Shown: in pieces, positions 13,837-21,328 of the stretch
Position numbering within the stretch: position 1 is the first letter of the stretch
Layout: each line of letters opens with the position of its first letter
Origin: Streptomyces hyderabadensis
GTDB taxonomy: Bacteria; Actinomycetota; Actinomycetes; Streptomycetales; Streptomycetaceae
DNA: 32,203 nt
Assembly: GCF_020404845.1 (NCBI RefSeq)
Contig: NZ_JAIOJZ010000066.1
Location: forward strand, 1-32,203
Direction of reading: 5' to 3'
Notes under the pieces: generated by a model
What the model saw: the letters and a program-made list of their open reading frames with translations, nothing else
The model's database searches: none
What the model was told of the DNA's origin: nothing
Position numbers and translations under genes: made by a program

Positions 13837-14597
13837 CACCGGTCTCCTCCCCGTCGGTCCCCGGCCCCGCCACGATGCAGCGTGGCGCGCAGGGTCATCC
13901 GGTCCGCGCGGATCCGGATCGACTCCGTGTCCACCGGCCGACCGTCCGCCAGCCGGGTCAGCCGCTCCAGGGCGAACACCGCCGCCCCCGGCTCGATCCC
14001 CAGCAGCCGTGCCGTGCCGGGATCGGCGTTGACCGCGTGCACGGCCACCTCGGCCCGCCCGAGCGGGACGCCCGCGGCCTCCTCGATCAGGCCGAACACG
14101 TCCCGCTCCCGCAGGTCGCCGGCAAGCACGGCACGGCCGATGCCGGCGGTCAGATAACTGGTGTCCAGCGACAGGGGCAGCCCGTCCAGCCACCGCAGCC
14201 GCTCCACATAGACACCGCCCGCCCCGGCCGGTACCTCCAGCCGGGCGGCGATCGCGGTCGGCAGCACCGGCACCTGAGCGGCGGCCCGCACCTCGTTGGT
14301 CACGGTGCCGCGCCCGGTCAGTTCCTCGGCCAGCCCGGTCAGCCGGTCGAGACCGTGCCCGTACTTCGGCAGCAGCACCGTCGTCCCGACCCCGCGCCGC
14401 CGGGTGATCAGACCCTCCGCGCGCAGCAGGGCCAGGGCCTCGCGCACGGCGTTGCGCGAGGCGCCGAACCGGCGGCTCAGATCCCGCTCGTCGGGCAGCA
14501 TGCCGTCGGCGAAGGCACCGTCCGTGATCTGCTGCCGCAGTACGTCGGCCAACTGCCGGGCCCGCTCGGCGCGCGGCCGTCCCCCGTGGTGGTCCAT
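13836..14597 (-). CDS. GntR/HutC-family transcriptional regulator
   Basis: The 253-residue protein (from ATG 14597) has an N-terminal winged helix, residues about 8-75, with DERDLSRRFGASRNAVREAL and LLRAEGLITRRRGVGTTV. A C-terminal UTRA ligand domain follows, ending in FALERLTRLADGRPVDTESIRI. HutC-type proteins are usually repressors released by a small ligand related to the neighbouring pathway. It is directly coupled to the TauE permease, which suggests that it senses that permease's substrate. The start is uncertain: ATG 14621, with AACATG and no leader site, would add eight residues. Confidence 0.88.
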   Translation of the reverse strand: MDHHGGRPRAERARQLADVLRQQITDGAFADGMLPDERDLSRRFGASRNAVREALALLRAEGLITRRRGVGTTVLLPKYGHGLDRLTGLAEELTGRGTVTNEVRAAAQVPVLPTAIAARLEVPAGAGGVYVERLRWLDGLPLSLDTSYLTAGIGRAVLAGDLRERDVFGLIEEAAGVPLGRAEVAVHAVNADPGTARLLGIEPGAAVFALERLTRLADGRPVDTESIRIRADRMTLRATLHRGGAGDRRGGDR

Positions 14598-14722
14598 GCC
14601 GCTCACGGTAACCCGAATCATGTTTCGCCGATGTTACGCCACCCCTGTTGACCTGCGGAAATGGCTGACCTGCGGGTTCGTCGGGCCGCGCGGCGCGGTT
14701 CGCCACCCGGACGTCGGGGCGC

Positions 14723-15586
14723 TCACCGGGCGGCGCGCAGATCCGTGCCGCGCCGCGCCAGGTTCAGCACCCCCACGACGATCAGCGCCACCCCGATCAG
14801 CTGCGGCACGACCCACCAGTGGCCCCGTACGTCCTCCCGGTACAGGACCACGCCGAGCAGCAGGCTCACCGTCGCGTCGCCCAGCGTGAGGGCGGGCTGG
14901 GAGGCGACGAGCGGACCGCCCTGCATGGCGTGCTCCAGCAGGAGCACCGCGCACACCCCGGCCACCGCGAAGCCGTAGGTCTGCCAGGCGGTGAGGAAGC
15001 CGACCACGCCGTCGCTGTCCAGGACGCGCATGGAGTCCTTCATCAGACCGGCCGTGAGCGCGTAGCACACCGCCGTGGCCGCGCCGAGGCACCCGGCGCG
15101 GGCCTTGCCGACCGGGCGCTTCAGTCCGGCGGCCGCCAGCAGTACGGCCGCCCCGGCGCAGGCCGCCAGGGCCGGCACCCAGCGGTCCAGGGGCACGTCG
15201 GCCTCGCCGCCGTCCGGCGCGGCCGAGGCCAGCGCGACACCGAGGCCCACGACCACCCCGCCGACGGCGAGCCACAGGGCCTCGGGCAGCCGGTTGCCGG
15301 TCAGCAGCGAGGCCAGCAGCAGGGCCAGCGGAAGCTCCAGCACGAACAGGGGCTGTACGAGTGACAGCGGTCCCGTCGCCAGGGCCACCGCCTGCCCCAC
15401 CCCGGCCACCACGACGGCCAGCATGCCGCCGAGCCACACGGGGCGCCGCAGCAGGTCGAGGACGAGTCCGGGGCGGAACCCCCGGGACTGCGGCACACTC
15501 AGCGCGGCGCGCCGCTGGAGCACCGTGGCCAGCGCGTTGCTGAAGGCGGCGAGGAGTGCGAAGAGCACCGGCAGGACAACACCCAT
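14723..15586 (-). CDS. DMT-superfamily (NIPA/EamA-like) transporter
   Basis: The 287-residue protein has nine or ten hydrophobic helices. The N-terminal half begins VLPVLFALLAAFSNALATVLQRRAA, and GPLSLVQPLFVLELPLALLLA resembles the first repeat of EamA/NIPA-type carriers. The second half has YALTAGLMKDSM and the closing WWVVPQLIGVALIVVGVLNLAR. Substrates of this group range from metabolites to Mg2+, and none can be assigned. ATG 15586 has only a weak upstream GGTGAG; a longer GTG/ATG start around 15631 is possible. It stands alone between co-directional genes, 66 bases after the H1-like gene. Confidence 0.8.
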   Translation of the reverse strand: MGVVLPVLFALLAAFSNALATVLQRRAALSVPQSRGFRPGLVLDLLRRPVWLGGMLAVVVAGVGQAVALATGPLSLVQPLFVLELPLALLLASLLTGNRLPEALWLAVGGVVVGLGVALASAAPDGGEADVPLDRWVPALAACAGAAVLLAAAGLKRPVGKARAGCLGAATAVCYALTAGLMKDSMRVLDSDGVVGFLTAWQTYGFAVAGVCAVLLLEHAMQGGPLVASQPALTLGDATVSLLLGVVLYREDVRGHWWVVPQLIGVALIVVGVLNLARRGTDLRAAR

Positions 15587-15652
15587 CCACCGATACTCAC
15601 CCCGATCTCCCCCGGCCGCGCGCCGCGTCACGCCCGGGGTGCCGGGGGATGC

Positions 15653-16492
15653 TCAGCTGCCGCTCCGTGCGGCGGAGGCCTCGGCCGCGGGGTCCTCGGG
15701 ACGCTCGGGCGCGGTGGCGTCCGTCGCGGTGTAGTAGACCGAGGTGCCCTGCTTGGTGCGCTGGGCCTGGTTCTTGGCGACGAGACCCTCGAGCGTGGTG
15801 CGCACGACCGTGGTCTTGACGGTGCGTCCGGAGTGGGCCTCGCTCAGCGCCGTGGTGACCTCGGCGGCGGACCGCGGTTCCCGCTGTGCGGCGAGGTGCT
15901 CGCGCACCAGCTCCACCAGGGTGGGCCGACCGGCGTCCCGCGCCGCCGGCTTCTTCGCCGCGCTCTTGCCCGTGGTCTTGGCGGCGGTCTTGGCGGGTGC
16001 CTTGTCGGCGGTCTTCTCGGCGGTCTTGGCGGCCGTCTCGGCGGGTGCCTTGCCGGCCGTCCCGGTGGCCGTCGTGGTGGTGGCCGACTTGGTGGCCTTC
16101 TTCGCCGTCGGCTTCGAGGCCGCCTTGGCGCCCCGCTTGGGGGCCGCGGCGCGCTTGGGCGCGGTGGTGGCCTTCTTGCTCCGCGTCGACTTGGGCGCGG
16201 CCGACCGGGTGCCGGCACCACCACGCGGTGCCGGCACCGCGACCGCCTCGGTCGCGGCGGCGGGCTCCGGCGCGGGCGCGGGCTGGGACGGCGGCGAGGT
16301 GATGCCGAGGGCCTGCTGCATGTTCACCAGCAGGGCGTGGTCGTGCTGCAGCGCGGCCAGTTGCTGCTGGAGAGCCGTGATCTCCGCGCTGACACGTTCC
16401 TGCTCCTTGACGTTGCGCTCCAGGTCGTCCGTCACCTGGAGGCTGTACTGCGACGCCAGTTCGGTGGCGGACTGCATCGTGCTCTCGGACAT
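15653..16492 (-). CDS. histone H1-like coiled-coil protein with C-terminal winged-helix-like domain
   Basis: The 279-residue product starts at ATG 16492, 10 bases after AAGGAGAG. It has three parts. Residues about 20-65 form a probable coiled coil (RNVKEQERVSAEITALQQQL). Residues about 65-190 are a low-complexity Pro, then Lys/Ala/Thr, tail with KKATKSA- and AAKTAEKTA-type repeats, as in bacterial and eukaryotic H1 tails. Residues about 190-260 (LVELVREHLAAQREPRSAAE, TVVRTTLEGLVAKNQAQRTK) look like a winged helix. The basic tail suggests non-specific DNA binding, so a nucleoid-associated or regulatory role is inferred. An 8-bp inverted repeat lies 80 bases upstream and may be its own binding site. 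Confidence 0.72.
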   Translation of the reverse strand: MSESTMQSATELASQYSLQVTDDLERNVKEQERVSAEITALQQQLAALQHDHALLVNMQQALGITSPPSQPAPAPEPAAATEAVAVPAPRGGAGTRSAAPKSTRSKKATTAPKRAAAPKRGAKAASKPTAKKATKSATTTTATGTAGKAPAETAAKTAEKTADKAPAKTAAKTTGKSAAKKPAARDAGRPTLVELVREHLAAQREPRSAAEVTTALSEAHSGRTVKTTVVRTTLEGLVAKNQAQRTKQGTSVYYTATDATAPERPEDPAAEASAARSGS

Positions 16493-16571
16493 GGTGTTGA
16501 CTCTCCTTGGTTCGCGGCCGTGAAGGCTGACGCGCAGCCTCAGTTGTTGCCCTGTTCGCTGCCGAGTCGGT

Positions 16572-16599
16572 ATACCACGTATGGCCGCCGTCGTGGTAT
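16572..16599. promoter_or_regulatory. inverted repeat ATACCACG-N12-CGTGGTAT upstream of the H1-like gene
   Basis: Perfect 8-base arms at 16572-16579 and 16592-16599 are separated by 12 bases (centre-to-centre 20). The site lies 80 bases upstream of the H1-like start and 48 bases from the end of the lipoprotein gene. It is AT-richer than its surroundings and well placed as an operator, possibly an autoregulatory one. It could also act as a terminator hairpin for the lipoprotein gene, whose mRNA crosses it in the same direction. Confidence 0.6.
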
Positions 16600-16646
16600 G
16601 TGCCGCCGCAACCCAGGGCAGGTGTTCGGACCGCGGAGAGCGGCGG

Positions 16647-16988
16647 TCACCCGCCCTGGGGCACCTCCACGACCTTCCCGTCCTCGTCGACGGTGTGTGT
16701 CTGCCAGTAGGTGTCCCACTTGTCTCCGACGTGTTCGGGGACCTTGCCCTCGGGATAGCGCGTGTAACCCTCGGGCGGCTCCTCGCCGTTGGGCACACAT
16801 GCACTGCCGGTGCCACCGACGGTCAGGACCGGGTACTCACCGCCCCCGCAGCTGGCCTCCTCCATGGAGCAGCCGGTCAGGACCGCCGCGGCGGCCACAC
16901 AGGCGAGGACGAGACCGCGGACGGACCGCCCGGTGCGCGCGACGGGCACGGGCAGAGACCGGTGAGACGGATGGGTGGTGGTACGCAC
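16647..16988 (-). CDS. small lipoprotein of unknown function
   Basis: The 113-residue product starts with GTG 16988, after AGGGAG. The signal sequence GLVLACVAAAAVLTGC ends in the lipobox LTGC, making Cys40 the lipidated residue. The mature part of about 70 residues has two more cysteines (SCGGGEYP and SACVPNGEEPP) that probably form a disulfide, then GYTRYPEGKVPEHVGDKWDT and a charged end. This resembles small surface lipoproteins annotated only as SCO0930-like in Streptomyces. No enzymatic motif is visible. An inverted repeat is 60 bases upstream of the start. Confidence 0.7.
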   Translation of the reverse strand: MRTTTHPSHRSLPVPVARTGRSVRGLVLACVAAAAVLTGCSMEEASCGGGEYPVLTVGGTGSACVPNGEEPPEGYTRYPEGKVPEHVGDKWDTYWQTHTVDEDGKVVEVPQGG

Positions 16989-17048
16989 GTTGACTCCCTG
17001 GGGGGTGACTGGTGCGGCAAGCGTCCCCCGACGGGGGGAGGCACTTCA

Positions 17049-17064
17049 TGAGTACGAGTACTCA
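17049..17064. promoter_or_regulatory. inverted repeat TGAGTA-CGAG-TACTCA
   Basis: Perfect 6-base arms are separated by four bases, in the 91-base gap between the coiled-coil gene end (17080) and the lipoprotein start (16988). Its place about 60 bases upstream of the lipoprotein suits an operator. It is one of the few AT-rich patches nearby. Confidence 0.45.
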
Positions 17065-17079
17065 ATCGGACGAGCCGAA

Positions 17080-18033
17080 TTACCTGCCACGCCCGGCCAG
17101 ACGGTCCAGCCGGCGCGCGCTCGCCCGGGCTTCCCGCTCGGCCCCCGTGAGGGCGTCGGCGGCCGTACGGTCCCGTTCCCCGGCCGCGCGCCGTTCCCGC
17201 TCGGCCCGGTCGAGATCCGCGCGGGCCGCGCGCAACCGCTCCTCGGCGGCGGCCACCGTCTCGCGGATCCGGCCCAGTTCGTCGTCGGCCCGGCGGAGCG
17301 CCTCCTGCGCGTCCCCCTGCTCGGTGCGTGCGTCCCGCAGGTGCCGCTCGGCCCGCTCGGCCTCCTGCTCGGCCCGCTCCAGTTCCGCCCGCCGTCTGCG
17401 GCGCCGCTCGGCGAGTTCGTCCTTCGCCCGGGTGCCGGACGCGGTGCGGGGGGACCGCGGCCGGGGTTCCGGCCCGGGCTCGGGCCGGGCGGCCTCCGCC
17501 GGAGCGGTGCCCGAAGGAAAGGCCGAGGGCGGGGTCAGGGCGGCCTCCAGGCGTCCCCCGGCCCACCGGTCGGCGGCCTCCGGGTCCGCGAGGACCGCGC
17601 GCAGGGTGGACTCGACCTCCCGCTGCGCCGCCGGGGAGAGCCGCTGCCCGGCCTCACCGGCGAGTTGTGCGGCCTGCCGGGAGAGGGCGGCGACGATACG
17701 CCTGCGCTGCGCCGAGAGTTCCTTGAGCCCGGCGGCGTCCAGGGTGCGGTGCGCCTCGCGCAGTGCCTGCCCCAGCTCCAGGAACCGCCGGGTCTCCTCG
17801 GGCCGGGAGCGCCTCAGCAGGTTCGCCGCCCACGCGGCGAGCGTGGGCCGGCGGGCGGCGTGGATACGGCGGGCGTCCTCCTTGCGGCCGGCCGTTCTCG
17901 CGGCCGTGGCGCGCTCCTCGCGACGGGACACGAAGGCGGACGGAGGGGTGGCGTAGAGCTCGTCCAGGACCTGCTCGACCGCCGCCGCGTCCTGGCCGCC
18001 CGTCTCCCGGCGACGCCCGCCCTTGCGCTGCAT
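17080..18033 (-). CDS. coiled-coil protein of unknown function
   Basis: The 317-residue product (ATG 18033 after GGAGGG) is soluble, highly charged and mostly helical. Residues 15-150 contain VLDELYATPPSAFVSRREER and ARRPTLAAWAANLLRR, a pattern found in a conserved actinobacterial family of unknown role. A Pro/Arg-rich hinge lies at about 180-205. From about residue 210 to the end there is a nearly unbroken coiled coil of Arg, Glu and Ala heptads (AELERAEQEAERAERHLRDA). No signal peptide, membrane helix or nucleotide-binding motif is visible. Interaction with DNA or an envelope structure is possible but unsupported. Confidence 0.72.
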   Translation of the reverse strand: MQRKGGRRRETGGQDAAAVEQVLDELYATPPSAFVSRREERATAARTAGRKEDARRIHAARRPTLAAWAANLLRRSRPEETRRFLELGQALREAHRTLDAAGLKELSAQRRRIVAALSRQAAQLAGEAGQRLSPAAQREVESTLRAVLADPEAADRWAGGRLEAALTPPSAFPSGTAPAEAARPEPGPEPRPRSPRTASGTRAKDELAERRRRRRAELERAEQEAERAERHLRDARTEQGDAQEALRRADDELGRIRETVAAAEERLRAARADLDRAERERRAAGERDRTAADALTGAEREARASARRLDRLAGRGR

Positions 18034-18129
18034 GGCCTCAGCCCTCCGTCCTGCGCCGTCCGGCTCCGTCCCGGTGCCGGCCGCGAGCCGCCGGGACCGC
18101 CTTCTGTCTACGGTCACCCGGGCGGCCCC

Positions 18130-18181
18130 GCGACCCGAACGGTGCCCGCCCGGGCCCGCCCGGGGTACGGCGCCGGGTCGC
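18130..18181 (-). terminator. possible terminator stem after the GlxA-type regulator
   Basis: GCGACCCG (18130-18137) pairs with CGGGTCGC (18174-18181), enclosing GC-rich CCCGGGC elements that can form an inner stem. It lies right after the regulator's stop at 18187 on its mRNA strand. There is no T-tract. Confidence 0.5.
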
Positions 18182-18186
18182 CGCCG

Positions 18187-19125
18187 TCAGCCGAAGGTGC
18201 GCCGGTAGGCGTGCGGGCTGACTCCGGTGGTGCGCTTGAAGCGGTCGCGGAAGGCGGTCGGCGAGCCGAAGCCGACCTGGGCGGCGATCCGCTCCACGGA
18301 GTGCTCCGTGGTCTCCAGCAGGTGCTGCGCCTGCCGGACCCGGGCACGGTGCAGCCACTGCAGCGGGGTGCTGCCGGTCTGTTCCCGGAAGCGGCGGATC
18401 AGCGTCCGGGTGCTCATCCCGGCGTGGGCGGCGATGTCGGCGAGGGAGAGGTCGCGGGCCAGGTTCTCGCGCAGCCAGGTGAGCAGGGGTTCGAGGGCGG
18501 AACCGCGCGGCACGGGCGGACAGTCGTGGACGATGAACTGGGCCTGGCCGCCTTCGCGTTCCAGCGGCATCACCGACAGCCGGGCGGCGTGTGCGGCGAC
18601 CGCCGAGCCGTAGTCGCGCCGGATCATGTGCAGGCACAGGTCCAGCCCCGCGGCGGCGCCTGCCGAGGTGAGGATCCGGCCGTTGTCGACGTACAGGACG
18701 TGCGGGTCGACATCGATGTCCGGGTGGGCCTCGGCCAGGGCCCCCGCGGCGAGCCAGTGGGTGGTGGCACGCAGCCCGTCCAGCAGACCGGTGGCGGCCA
18801 GCGGGAAGGTGCCGGAGCAGATGGAGGCGATCCGGGTGCCGTCCCGGGCGGCCGCGCGCAGTGCGTCGCGGACGGCGGGGGAGAGCGGGTCGGTGGGACT
18901 GGCCGTCCCCGGCACGATGACGGTGTCCGCATCCCGCAGCCCGTCCAGTCCCCAGGGCGCGCGCAGCGTGAACGCGCCCGCGTCGATCTCGGGGTGTTCG
19001 GCGCACACACGGATCTGGTAGCCGGGACGGCCGTCGGGGAGCCGGGTGCGGGTGAAGACCTCGATCGGGGTGGACAGGTCGAACGGGATCACCCGGTCCA
19101 GTGCGAGAACGGCGACGGTGTGCAT
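18187..19125 (-). CDS. GlxA-family transcriptional regulator (DJ-1/PfpI domain plus AraC helix-turn-helix)
   Basis: The 312-residue product starts at ATG 19125, with AGGAGG about 12 bases upstream. Residues 1-180 form a DJ-1/PfpI-like sensor domain (VAVLALDRVIPFDLSTPIEV at the start, IASICSGTFPLAATGLLDG with the elbow Cys, TSAGAAAGLDLCLHMI). Residues about 210-312 contain two AraC helix-turn-helix units (SLADIAAHAGMSTRTLIRRF, SVERIAAQVGFGSPTAFRDRF) and end PHAYRRTFG. Such regulators sense small metabolites or reactive compounds, the ligand being unknown here. The gene is divergent from the SGNH hydrolase, with a 193-base gap holding a palindrome, so control of that hydrolase is likely. Confidence 0.92.
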   Translation of the reverse strand: MHTVAVLALDRVIPFDLSTPIEVFTRTRLPDGRPGYQIRVCAEHPEIDAGAFTLRAPWGLDGLRDADTVIVPGTASPTDPLSPAVRDALRAAARDGTRIASICSGTFPLAATGLLDGLRATTHWLAAGALAEAHPDIDVDPHVLYVDNGRILTSAGAAAGLDLCLHMIRRDYGSAVAAHAARLSVMPLEREGGQAQFIVHDCPPVPRGSALEPLLTWLRENLARDLSLADIAAHAGMSTRTLIRRFREQTGSTPLQWLHRARVRQAQHLLETTEHSVERIAAQVGFGSPTAFRDRFKRTTGVSPHAYRRTFG

Positions 19126-19242
19126 GGCCGGAACGTACCTCCTGGCGGGACGGTGACCGGCGGCTGTGGCGTTTTCCCGTTGAAACCCGTCACTCCTGCC
19201 ACGGGAGGGCACGCCGCCTTCCCTGCCCTTCGGAGGAATTTG

Positions 19243-19257
19243 CCTAATCAGATTAGG
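19243..19257. promoter_or_regulatory. perfect palindrome CCTAATC-A-GATTAGG in the GlxA/SGNH divergent region
   Basis: Seven-base perfect arms flank a single A. The site is 62 bases upstream of the SGNH start and 118 bases from the regulator start, within a notably AT-rich patch (19238-19275). The patch is likely to contain the hydrolase promoter, so binding would compete with RNA polymerase. The one-base centre is more usual for a dimeric repressor than for AraC proteins, which prefer direct repeats. Confidence 0.65.
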
Positions 19258-19318
19258 TTAATTCATAATCGACAAAGGAAAGGGTCGCGCAGGCGGCCGC
19301 ACCACCGCCGGAGGCGAC

Positions 19319-20485
19319 ATGCACACCACGAACGACTGGATCACCACGCCCCTCACCCGGGACCTCCTGCGGGGCGCCCTCGACCTGGAGCGCACCGAGC
19401 ACGGCCTGCTCCCGCACCGGCTCCCCGCCGGGGCCCGCGCGCAGAACAACGACGGACAGCTGGCCATGGCCGAGTCCCAGCCCTCCGGCGTACGCCTGGC
19501 CCTGCGCACCCGCGCCACCGCCCTGGAGCTGGACACCCTGCCAACCAAGCGGGTCTACGTCGGTGCCCCGCCGCGCCCCGACGGCGTGTACGACCTGCTG
19601 GTCGACGGCCGCCCCGCCGGCCGGGGCAGTGTCACCGGCGGCAACACGCTCACCATCGACATGAGCACCGGCGCGGCCGGCCTCGAGCCCGGTCCGGTCG
19701 GCACCCTCCGCTTCGCCGGCCTGCCCGAGGGCGACAAGGAGATCGAGATCTGGCTGCCGCACAACGAGACCACCGAACTCGTCGCCCTGCGCACCGACGC
19801 CCCCGTCGAGCCCGCCCCGGACCCCGGCCGCCGGGTCTGGCTGCACCACGGCAGCTCGGTCAGCCACGGCTCCGACGCCGCGAGCCCCACCACCACCTGG
19901 CCCGCCCTCGCCGCCACCCTCGGCGGCGTCGAACTGGTCAACCTGGGCCTGGGCGGCGGCGCGCTGCTCGACCCGTTCACCGCACGGGCCATCCGCGACA
20001 CCCCCGCCGACCTGATCAGCGTCAAGATCGGCATCAACGTGGTCAACGCCGACCTCATGCGGCTGCGCGCCTTCGGCCCCGCCGTGCACGGCTTCCTGGA
20101 CACCATCCGTGAGGGCCACCCCACCGCCCCGCTGCTGGTGGTCTCGCCCATCCTGTGCCCCGTGCACGAGGACACCCCGGGCCCGCTCGCCCCCGACTTC
20201 ACGGACGGCCGGGTGCGCTTCGTCGCCACGGGCGACCCGGCGGAACGCGCGAGCGGGAAACTGACCCTGAACGTCGTCCGGGACGAGCTGTCCCGGATCG
20301 TGACCCAACGGGCCGCCGACGACGCCAACCTGTACTACCTCGACGGCCGTGAACTCTACGGGCAGGCCGACGCGGCCGGCCTGCCGCTGCCGGACGGAGT
20401 CCACCCGGACGCCGCCACCCACCGCCTCATCGGCGAACGCTTCGCCGAGCTGGCCTTCGCCGACCGGGGAGCCTTCAAGGGCTGA
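19319..20485 (+). CDS. SGNH/GDSL-family hydrolase (esterase)
   Basis: The 388-residue product starts at ATG 19319, after GGAGG. It has two parts. Residues about 1-165 form a beta-rich N-terminal domain like those before CE2/CE3-type or lipase SGNH domains. Residues about 170-388 form the SGNH domain: block I HGSSVSHG (Ser180 likely nucleophile, with Ser in place of the usual Asp before it), block II LGLGGGALL, block III KIGINVVN, and block V DGVHPD holding the Asp-His pair. No signal peptide is seen, so it acts in the cytoplasm unless exported otherwise. Substrates are probably acetyl or acyl esters, possibly of sugars. It is controlled from the divergent promoter shared with a GlxA-type regulator. 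Confidence 0.86.
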   Translation: MHTTNDWITTPLTRDLLRGALDLERTEHGLLPHRLPAGARAQNNDGQLAMAESQPSGVRLALRTRATALELDTLPTKRVYVGAPPRPDGVYDLLVDGRPAGRGSVTGGNTLTIDMSTGAAGLEPGPVGTLRFAGLPEGDKEIEIWLPHNETTELVALRTDAPVEPAPDPGRRVWLHHGSSVSHGSDAASPTTTWPALAATLGGVELVNLGLGGGALLDPFTARAIRDTPADLISVKIGINVVNADLMRLRAFGPAVHGFLDTIREGHPTAPLLVVSPILCPVHEDTPGPLAPDFTDGRVRFVATGDPAERASGKLTLNVVRDELSRIVTQRAADDANLYYLDGRELYGQADAAGLPLPDGVHPDAATHRLIGERFAELAFADRGAFKG

Positions 20486-20494
20486 AGCCCTGAG

Positions 20495-20606
20495 CACCGG
20501 CCCTCATGCACCGGCCCTCATGCACCGGCCCTCATGCACCGGCCCTCATGCACCGGCCCTCATGCACCGGCCCTCATGGACCGGCCCTCATGATCCGGTG
20601 CTCACG
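20495..20606. repeat. 14-bp tandem repeat CACCGGCCCTCATG at a convergent gene junction
   Basis: Six perfect copies run from 20495 to 20578, then one copy with a single change (20579-20592) and one decayed copy (20593-20606). The array starts 10 bases after the SGNH stop. Its last copy includes the stop codon of the leftward amidotransferase gene (20602-20604). Each unit contains CCGG, GGCC and CATG palindromes, so folded transcripts are likely on both strands. It stands where a bidirectional terminator would be expected. Confidence 0.92.
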
Positions 20607-21303
20607 ACCCGACGACGACCGCGGCGAAGCGGCCGGCCACCTCGCGCCAGACCGCCTCGGACGCGGGCTCGTCGAGTTCCGCCCGGCGGGTGAGCGCCAC
20701 CGGGTCCAGCCCTCGGGCGCGGAGCCGGCCGGCGTCCCACGACCCGACCCGGTCCGCCCCCGCCTCGGGGTGGAACTGCACGCCCCATGCCCGCTCACCG
20801 ACCCGGAACGCCTGGTAGGGGCACTGCTCGCTCGCCATCAGCCACGCCGCGCCGGGCGGCAGGGCGGTGACGGCGTCCCGGTGGTGCTCGATCGCCGTCA
20901 CCCGCTCGGGCAGCCCCGCGAACAGCGGATCGGCACCGGCCTCCGACCGCAGGGTCAACGGCGTGCTGCCGACCTCCGGTTCGCCGTGCCCGCCCCGCAC
21001 CGTACCGCCGGCGACCTGGGCGAGCAGCTGCCCGCCGAGGCAGATCCCGAAGACCGGGGCGCCCCGCTCCAGCGCATCGGCGACCAGGGCCCGGGTGGGC
21101 ACGAGCCAGGGAGCGCGCACGTCGTCGTCGGGCAGATAGCCGCCGCCGAGCACCAGCACGCCGTCGTGCGCCGTACGCCGGGGGACAGCCGCACCGGCGT
21201 ACGCGTGCACCACGTCCAGCGACACCCCGCCGGCGGCCAGCCAGTCACCGAACCGGCCCGGTCCGCCGCCCCGGTGGTTCTGCACCACCAGTAGCCGTGC
21301 CAT
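20602..21303 (-). CDS. class I glutamine amidotransferase-like protein
   Basis: The 233-residue product is a stand-alone class I (triad) amidotransferase: FGICLGGQLL with nucleophile Cys88, and WGVQFHPEAG with His178 and Glu180, completing the triad. VLVLGGGYLPDD forms the oxyanion-side loop. Such single-domain proteins release ammonia from glutamine for a partner, or act on gamma-glutamyl compounds (PuuD/GMP-synthase-like group). The gene lies 25 bases downstream of FemX on the same strand. The ATG at 21303 has GGGGG and GGGAG close upstream. The stop codon is inside the 14-bp tandem repeat. The substrate is unknown. Confidence 0.86.
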   Translation of the reverse strand: MARLLVVQNHRGGGPGRFGDWLAAGGVSLDVVHAYAGAAVPRRTAHDGVLVLGGGYLPDDDVRAPWLVPTRALVADALERGAPVFGICLGGQLLAQVAGGTVRGGHGEPEVGSTPLTLRSEAGADPLFAGLPERVTAIEHHRDAVTALPPGAAWLMASEQCPYQAFRVGERAWGVQFHPEAGADRVGSWDAGRLRARGLDPVALTRRAELDEPASEAVWREVAGRFAAVVVGS

Positions 21304-21328
21304 CTCCCACCCCCTCGCCGCACGCCGC

